Source: an uncultured Alphaproteobacteria bacterium (GTDB lineage: Bacteria > Pseudomonadota > Alphaproteobacteria > Methylaequorales > Methylaequoraceae). Taken from it: a stretch of 52,732 bases of DNA. The stretch lies in contig CABZJY010000002.1 of NCBI GenBank assembly GCA_902526175.1, forward strand, positions 1-52,732, written 5' to 3'. Position numbers and translations under genes: made by a program. This document shows positions 48,906 to 52,732 of this stretch, in pieces (position 1 is the first letter of the stretch; each line of letters opens with the position of its first letter). The notes below the pieces were generated by a model. The model was not told where the DNA came from and did no database searches. It worked only from the letters and a program-made list of their open reading frames with translations.

Positions 48906-49378
48906 GTTGATTTTTCATAACCAATTATACCGTCAATTTCAACTGGAGAGTTCAGGGGTAAATTTTTTACACCAATCACACTTCTAGAGTGCATACCATT
49001 TTTTTTTCCAAAAATTTTTATTAAAATCTTTGATGCTGAATCAAATAACTTAGAATGATTTTTAAAATCTGAACTTACATTAAGATATCCTTTTACATTC
49101 AAAATTTTTAAACTGTCAAAAGAAATCGCATTTTCTTTCAAAGCAAAATCCAATACTGCTAGTAAATTCATAATTGATATTTGAATTGATTTTTTTGCAT
49201 CTATTTCGCTTAAGTCAAGACCAACTTTCCCTTGATAAAGTAATTTGTTGTCAACAATTGGAAGTTGACCAGATATAAAAATAAGGTTATTCGTAACAAC
49301 GTAAGGAGAATAATTTGCAATAGGGTTTAATGATTTCTGGAATGGAATACCAGTTTTTTTAATTTTTGATATTAACAT
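48902..49378 (-). CDS. RidA-family protein
   Basis: A 158-residue protein of the YjgF/YER057c/UK114 (RidA) family. It has the family outline LIFISGQLPIVDNK, GKVGLDLSEIDAKKSIQISI and the C-terminal RSVIGVKNLPLNSPVEIDGI with the conserved arginine. RidA proteins destroy 2-aminoacrylate-like imines made by PLP enzymes. This longer subgroup (COG0251, near 150 residues) is common in alphaproteobacteria and its specific substrate is not known. Confidence 0.85.
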   Translation of the reverse strand: MLISKIKKTGIPFQKSLNPIANYSPYVVTNNLIFISGQLPIVDNKLLYQGKVGLDLSEIDAKKSIQISIMNLLAVLDFALKENAISFDSLKILNVKGYLNVSSDFKNHSKLFDSASKILIKIFGKKNGMHSRSVIGVKNLPLNSPVEIDGIIGYEKST

Positions 49379-49379
49379 G

Positions 49380-50222
49380 TCACTTAGTAAATTTATGGGA
49401 GCAAGTCATACATAAAATAAAATTATTTTTTTTTTGGAGTGTAAAGTTACCACATTTATTACATGGCTCACCTTCAAATTTGTATTGACCAGTATCTAAA
49501 ACATTTTTATTACTTTTGTTTTTTTTAGTATTAGTAATCAATGTTAAGTTGTTATCAAATGTATTTTTTCTTAAATACCCTGTGCTTGTTATAGATCGTA
49601 AAATATCTGCAGCTTTATGTTTTGAATCGTTTACGTTATCTGGAATAATATCTTTATCTTTATTATCTGTTTCGTGATTTCTAAATTCATCTTGTCCTAA
49701 GTATGAGATAGCTAATTCTTTGAATATATAATCTAGAATAGATGTAGAGTATTTTATCTCTTGGTTACCAGTAACAGGCCCACTTGGATCGAATTTGGTA
49801 AATGTAAATGCTTCAACAAACTCTTCTAATGGAACTCCGTATTGTAATCCAATTGATATTGCAATAGCAAAGTTATTCATTAAGCTTCTAAAAGCAGCTC
49901 CTTCTTTATGCATATCAATAAAAATTTCTCCTAAATCTCCATTCATGTACTCTCCGGTTCTAAGATAAATTTTATGATTATTAATAGCTGCTTTTTGAGT
50001 ATATCCTTTTCTTCTATCAGGTAACTTCTTTCTTCCAATATTTAAATCTGAGTTAATTTTATCCTCAATTTCTCTTAGTTGACTAGAACACAGAATTTGA
50101 ACTTCTTTAAATTTTGATAAAATTTCAATCTGTTTTTTATTGAGTTTTGATAAAGAATTATTGTTTTCAAAACTTGATATAAGATTATCCAAAGCTTCTA
50201 AAATGTTTCTCAATTTTTTCAT
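49380..50222 (-). CDS. Stand-alone NrdJ C-terminal (TSCPD) domain protein
   Basis: The 280-residue protein matches the C-terminal part of vitamin B12-dependent ribonucleotide reductase, Nrd[33 protein letters not shown] and [17 protein letters not shown] lead to [16 protein letters not shown]. It ends with a zinc ribbon (CNKCG...CMTC) like that in NrdJ, which reduces the active site. The catalytic barrel is missing. The first 65 residues form a helical, possibly coiled-coil extension. A split NrdJa/NrdJb pair is known in Pseudomonas; NrdJb is the closest analogue, but no NrdJa is adjacent. Function alone is unknown. Confidence 0.88.
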   Translation of the reverse strand: MKKLRNILEALDNLISSFENNNSLSKLNKKQIEILSKFKEVQILCSSQLREIEDKINSDLNIGRKKLPDRRKGYTQKAAINNHKIYLRTGEYMNGDLGEIFIDMHKEGAAFRSLMNNFAIAISIGLQYGVPLEEFVEAFTFTKFDPSGPVTGNQEIKYSTSILDYIFKELAISYLGQDEFRNHETDNKDKDIIPDNVNDSKHKAADILRSITSTGYLRKNTFDNNLTLITNTKKNKSNKNVLDTGQYKFEGEPCNKCGNFTLQKKNNFILCMTCSHKFTK

Positions 50223-50259
50223 TATATAATTTAATTTTATAGTTTATAATTTAAATGTT

Positions 50260-50613
50260 ATGAATTTAATATCAAATCAATTTTTTTTAAAAATTTATAG
50301 TAAATTTTTTGCTACTACAGTTGGACAAGATGAATATGGTAATAAGTACTATTCTGACAAAAATAATTCACCAACAAATAATTATCGTGAAAGAAGATGG
50401 GTAATATATAATGGAGAAATTGAAGCTAGTAAGGTTCCGCAAAGATGGAATGCTTGGCTTCATCATGTGATAAAAGAAAAACCTTCTTCAGATATACGAA
50501 AAGAAAAATGGATGAAAAATCATTTACCAAATTCACGAAGAAAATTGAATTTAAATAAAGAAAAAAAATATACAGAGAAAAATTACCAGAGTTGGAATCC
50601 AAATAATGACTAA
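50260..50613 (+). CDS. NADH:ubiquinone oxidoreductase subunit NDUFA12
   Basis: This 117-residue complex I accessory subunit is shared by alphaproteobacteria and mitochondria. It has the signature YSKFFATTVGQDEYGNKYY, RRWVIYNGEIEASKVPQRWNAWLHH (quoted here in part as RRWVIYNGEIEASKVP) and a Lys-rich tail. It overlaps the first mlaD-like gene by 8 bases, a neighbourhood often kept in alphaproteobacteria together with DUF2155 and aat. Confidence 0.93.
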   Translation: MNLISNQFFLKIYSKFFATTVGQDEYGNKYYSDKNNSPTNNYRERRWVIYNGEIEASKVPQRWNAWLHHVIKEKPSSDIRKEKWMKNHLPNSRRKLNLNKEKKYTEKNYQSWNPNND

Positions 50614-51049
50614 TCACTTAAGGTTTTTTACTGGGTTTACATTTGTTCTAATTATTTTGGAACTAATTACTGTTGATATGAGTATTGAAGATAAAAACGT
50701 TATGAACTTGAATGCTAATTTCAATAAGGTAGATGGTTTGGTTCAAGGTACTGAAGTTCGTTTATCTGGGGTAAAAATAGGTATTGTAAATAATATGTTA
50801 TTAAATAAAAATAAGCCTCAAATTGAAATATCCATCCGAAAAGAGATTAATATTCCATCTGACTCATCAATTTCAATTCAAACTGATGGACTTTTTGGAA
50901 AAAAATATTTATCAATAGAACCGGGAGGTATGGATGAATATTTAAAAACTGGTGATGATTTATCTTTCACTGAGGATTCAATTATGATTCAAGATTTATT
51001 AAATAAAATCATAGAAATAGGAGAAATTAAAAAAGGAAATGAATTATGA
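50606..51049 (+). CDS. MlaD-family (MCE) lipid-transport protein, first copy
   Basis: A 147-residue protein with one N-terminal helix (about 6-24) and a single MCE domain: ANFNKVDGLVQGTEVRLSG, VKIGIV, then SISIQTDGLFGKKYLSIEPG. MlaD hexamers bind phospholipid in the periplasm and work with MlaE/MlaF permease and ATPase, none of which is in the window. It overlaps the second MlaD-like gene by 4 bases. Confidence 0.88.
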   Translation: MTNHLRFFTGFTFVLIILELITVDMSIEDKNVMNLNANFNKVDGLVQGTEVRLSGVKIGIVNNMLLNKNKPQIEISIRKEINIPSDSSISIQTDGLFGKKYLSIEPGGMDEYLKTGDDLSFTEDSIMIQDLLNKIIEIGEIKKGNEL

Positions 51050-51492
51050 AAAAAAATTATTTTGAGACTATCATAGGTACTTTTGTGCTCTTCTTCGCAG
51101 TGTACGCTTTTTTAATGTTTTTAAAAGTTAACATCAAAACAGATAAAATTACTACTTCTAAAATTAGTGCTAATTTCTTAAAACTTGGAGGTGTCATTGT
51201 TGGAAATGATGTGAAACTACGAGGAATTAAAGTTGGCGTAGTATCAGATGTATTTTTAGATAATGAATATTATGCTCGAGTTGAGATGAAGATTGATAGT
51301 AAAATAAAACTTCCATTAAACAGTGAAATTAGTGTTCAGAGTGAGGGAATTCTTGGAAATAAATATTTGTCAATTGTTCCAGGAGATGATTCTAAAAAAT
51401 ATATTCTGAATAATGGTTTTTTTGAAAATGTTAGAGACTATGAATCTATTGAAGATCAAGTTAGTAAAATTATTTTTTTGGCTACACAGTAA
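51046..51492 (+). CDS. MlaD-family (MCE) lipid-transport protein, second copy
   Basis: A 148-residue paralogue of the gene before it with the same plan: a helix at about 8-26, then ANFLKLGGVIVGNDVKLRG, IKVGVV and EISVQSEGILGNKYLSIVPG. Sequence identity is limited outside these motifs, so the duplication is old or the two have different roles. Both may form a mixed MCE ring. Confidence 0.87.
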   Translation: MKKNYFETIIGTFVLFFAVYAFLMFLKVNIKTDKITTSKISANFLKLGGVIVGNDVKLRGIKVGVVSDVFLDNEYYARVEMKIDSKIKLPLNSEISVQSEGILGNKYLSIVPGDDSKKYILNNGFFENVRDYESIEDQVSKIIFLATQ

Positions 51493-51510
51493 TTTTGTTA
51501 ATTAATAAAG

Positions 51511-51723
51511 ATGAAAAAAATTATATGGAAAACTAAAGATGATGAAATTGTTAGTTGTGAAGAAAAAGTAAAGGTTCTTAACGAAAATTATGATGAGATT
51601 AAAAACATCATTCAAAATTCCTTCGATGATGCTATTTTAATGGGTTGTGATGAAGATGATTTTAAGAACAAAATTTCTGATTTAATAAAAAATATTGATT
51701 TTTCTTATAAACAAAAATCGTGA
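51511..51723 (+). CDS. Small conserved acidic protein of unknown function
   Basis: This 70-residue cytoplasmic protein is rich in Asp, Glu and Lys. It has a distinctive WKTKDDEIVSCEEKVKVLNENYDEI, quoted here in part as WKTKDDEIVSCEEKVKVLN, and DDAILMGCDEDDF. I have seen this pattern in alphaproteobacterial short proteins next to the NDUFA12/DUF2155 locus, but cannot name a function. Its end overlaps the DUF2155 gene by 4 bases. Confidence 0.8.
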   Translation: MKKIIWKTKDDEIVSCEEKVKVLNENYDEIKNIIQNSFDDAILMGCDEDDFKNKISDLIKNIDFSYKQKS

Positions 51724-52121
51724 AAATTCTTTTAGCTTTATTTTTATCCGTTATTACTCTTGCTCAAGCAAATGACTTTAAGGGATATGGAACAAAATTA
51801 GATATCTTAGATAGACAGACAACAAAAAAATACGAATTAGTAATACCAAATGGACAGCTAATAGATCTAGGACTTGATTCGTTGATTGTATATCAATGTA
51901 TCTCCTTTGATAGTGAGACGTTTGCGGACCAAGTAGCTCTAATACATTTATTTAAAAAAAAGAATCAGTCAATTAAAAAAAAAGAAGAAACTATTTTTCT
52001 TGGCTGGATTTTAAAGTCATCTCCTTCACTTGTGGTAATTGAACATCCAACGTATGAGATAAAACTAAACGAATGTTTAGAATATGATCCATTATATTTT
52101 GAGAGGAAACTTATTAATTAA
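51720..52121 (+). CDS. DUF2155 secreted protein
   Basis: This 133-residue exported protein has a signal peptide (about residues 1-18) and the DUF2155 pattern: KLDILDRQTTKKYELVIPNGQ, quoted in part as LDILDRQTTKKYELVIPNG, then LIVYQC and FLGWILKSSPSLVVIEHPTYEIKL in part as GWILKSSPSLVVIEHP, with the terminal Cys in LNECLEYDP. Two cysteines (YQC, NEC) may form a disulfide. Function unknown. The start is GTG at 51720. It is convergent with aat, overlapping by 8 bases. Confidence 0.85.
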   Translation: MKILLALFLSVITLAQANDFKGYGTKLDILDRQTTKKYELVIPNGQLIDLGLDSLIVYQCISFDSETFADQVALIHLFKKKNQSIKKKEETIFLGWILKSSPSLVVIEHPTYEIKLNECLEYDPLYFERKLIN

Positions 52122-52732
52122 AGTAATCTAAAATATTTTTTTTAAGTCTAGTAGGAAAAGTTTTTTCTTGATCAATATATTTTTCTAAAATTTTTAAATA
52201 AGTATTTTTTGGAATTTCTTTTGCACCAAATTGTTTAAGATGTTCAGTAATAAATTGAGTATCAATTACCTTGAACCCACCTTCTTTTAGCAGTGCAGCT
52301 AAATAGACTAAGGCAACTTTACTGGCATTGGTTTTATAACTAAACATACTTTCACCAAAAAAAATACTACCAATTTTTACTCCATATAGACCGCCAACGA
52401 GTTTATTTTCTTGATAACATTCTACCGATTTAGCAAGACCTTTTTCAAAAAGTTTAGTATAATTGTCGATTATCTGATTATTTATCCAAGTATTGGTTCT
52501 CTTTTCATTCTTCTGGGAGCAACATAATATTACTGTTTTAAAATTATGATTTACTTTAATTATAAATTCGTTTTTTTTTATAATTTTTTTTAAACTTTTT
52601 GTTAAATAAAATTCTTTTGTGAATATTACACCTCTTTTTTCTGGACTAACCCAAAAAATATATGGATCGTCAGCTGATTCAGCCATTGGGAAAATCCCTC
52701 TTTTATAACCATTTATGATTAATTTATCAGAT
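52114..52732 (-). CDS. aat: Leucyl/phenylalanyl-tRNA-protein transferase, 5' end outside window
   Basis: Aat adds Leu or Phe to N-terminal Lys or Arg of proteins, making them ClpS substrates. Translating past the ATG at 52686 gives INGYKRGIFPMAESADD, which is the conserved Aat start region. So the ATG is internal, and the gene continues to the window end and beyond. Motifs include FWVSPEKRGVIF, the GGLYGVKIGSIFFGESMFS segment and DTQFITEHLKQFGA. With clpS and clpA it completes a bacterial N-degron route in the window. Confidence 0.95.
   Translation of the reverse strand, partial: SDKLIINGYKRGIFPMAESADDPYIFWVSPEKRGVIFTKEFYLTKSLKKIIKKNEFIIKVNHNFKTVILCCSQKNEKRTNTWINNQIIDNYTKLFEKGLAKSVECYQENKLVGGLYGVKIGSIFFGESMFSYKTNASKVALVYLAALLKEGGFKVIDTQFITEHLKQFGAKEIPKNTYLKILEKYIDQEKTFPTRLKKNILDYFN

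Overview
This 52.7 kb window is a gene-dense, AT-rich (roughly 30% GC by eye) piece of a streamlined, probably marine alphaproteobacterial chromosome. The lineage call rests on several markers. There is a C4-type 5-aminolevulinate synthase (HemA), an NDUFA12-family complex I subunit, DUF2155 and DUF3126 proteins, and an RpoH next to RluD. The neighbourhoods folP-glmM-thiD, serC-hisZ-purA-rpoH, xseB-ispA-tlyA and clpS-clpA are also typical of the class. Proteorhodopsin with a retinal pathway, tiny intergenic gaps and many start/stop overlaps fit an ocean-surface photoheterotroph outside classical SAR11 (for example the HIMB59/AEGEAN-169 type). That placement is an inference. No rRNA, tRNA, insertion sequence, prophage or CRISPR was seen, and no gene-free stretch exceeds 300 bases.

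Layout. 1-4.8 kb: folate (folP, cut by the window edge), cell-wall precursor (glmM, with an apparent frameshift in a homopolymer) and thiamine pyrimidine genes (thiD, thiC). 4.9-12 kb: an SLC13/RCK permease, serC, hisZ, purA, then rpoH and rluD on the other strand. 12-14 kb: small unknowns, a stand-alone LOV blue-light receptor and a divergent Fe(II)/2-oxoglutarate oxygenase. 14-20.5 kb: a light-harvesting operon on the minus strand, proteorhodopsin - crtE - crtI - crtB - crtY - blh, which makes beta-carotene, cleaves it to retinal and supplies a blue-tuned proton pump. 20.5-24.3 kb: DUF3429 and DUF3126 proteins, an outer-membrane barrel candidate, a repeat-bearing lipoprotein and a porin with its own terminator. 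24.4-29 kb: a seven-gene operon joining an ABC importer (binding protein, permease, ATPase) to ExbB, two different ExbD proteins and a TonB-like protein. 29-41 kb: housekeeping genes (tusA, xseB, ispA, tlyA, aroC, fabI, pdxH, hemA, msrB, thiO-thiS-thiG, pyrE, fhs) and a glycosyltransferase. 41-45 kb: a DnaJ-like membrane protein and a sugar-nucleotide operon (galU, ugd, phosphomannomutase). 45-52.7 kb: clpS-clpA, a FemAB-like acyltransferase, a RidA protein, a free-standing NrdJ C-terminal domain, NDUFA12, two tandem MlaD proteins, DUF2155 and aat (cut by the window edge).

How genes cooperate. Light use links PR, the crt/blh genes and possibly the LOV protein and oxygenase. Thiamine synthesis is spread over three sites (thiD, thiC, thiOSG) without a visible TPP riboswitch. 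ClpS, ClpA and Aat form a complete N-degron route. The galU-ugd-pmm genes and the GT4 enzyme point to surface polysaccharide. Most striking for follow-up are the ExbD pair, in which the essential transmembrane aspartate is present in one copy and asparagine in the other; the LOV/oxygenase pair beside the retinal operon; the orphan NrdJ C-terminal protein; the terminator abutting crtE; and the glmM frameshift.
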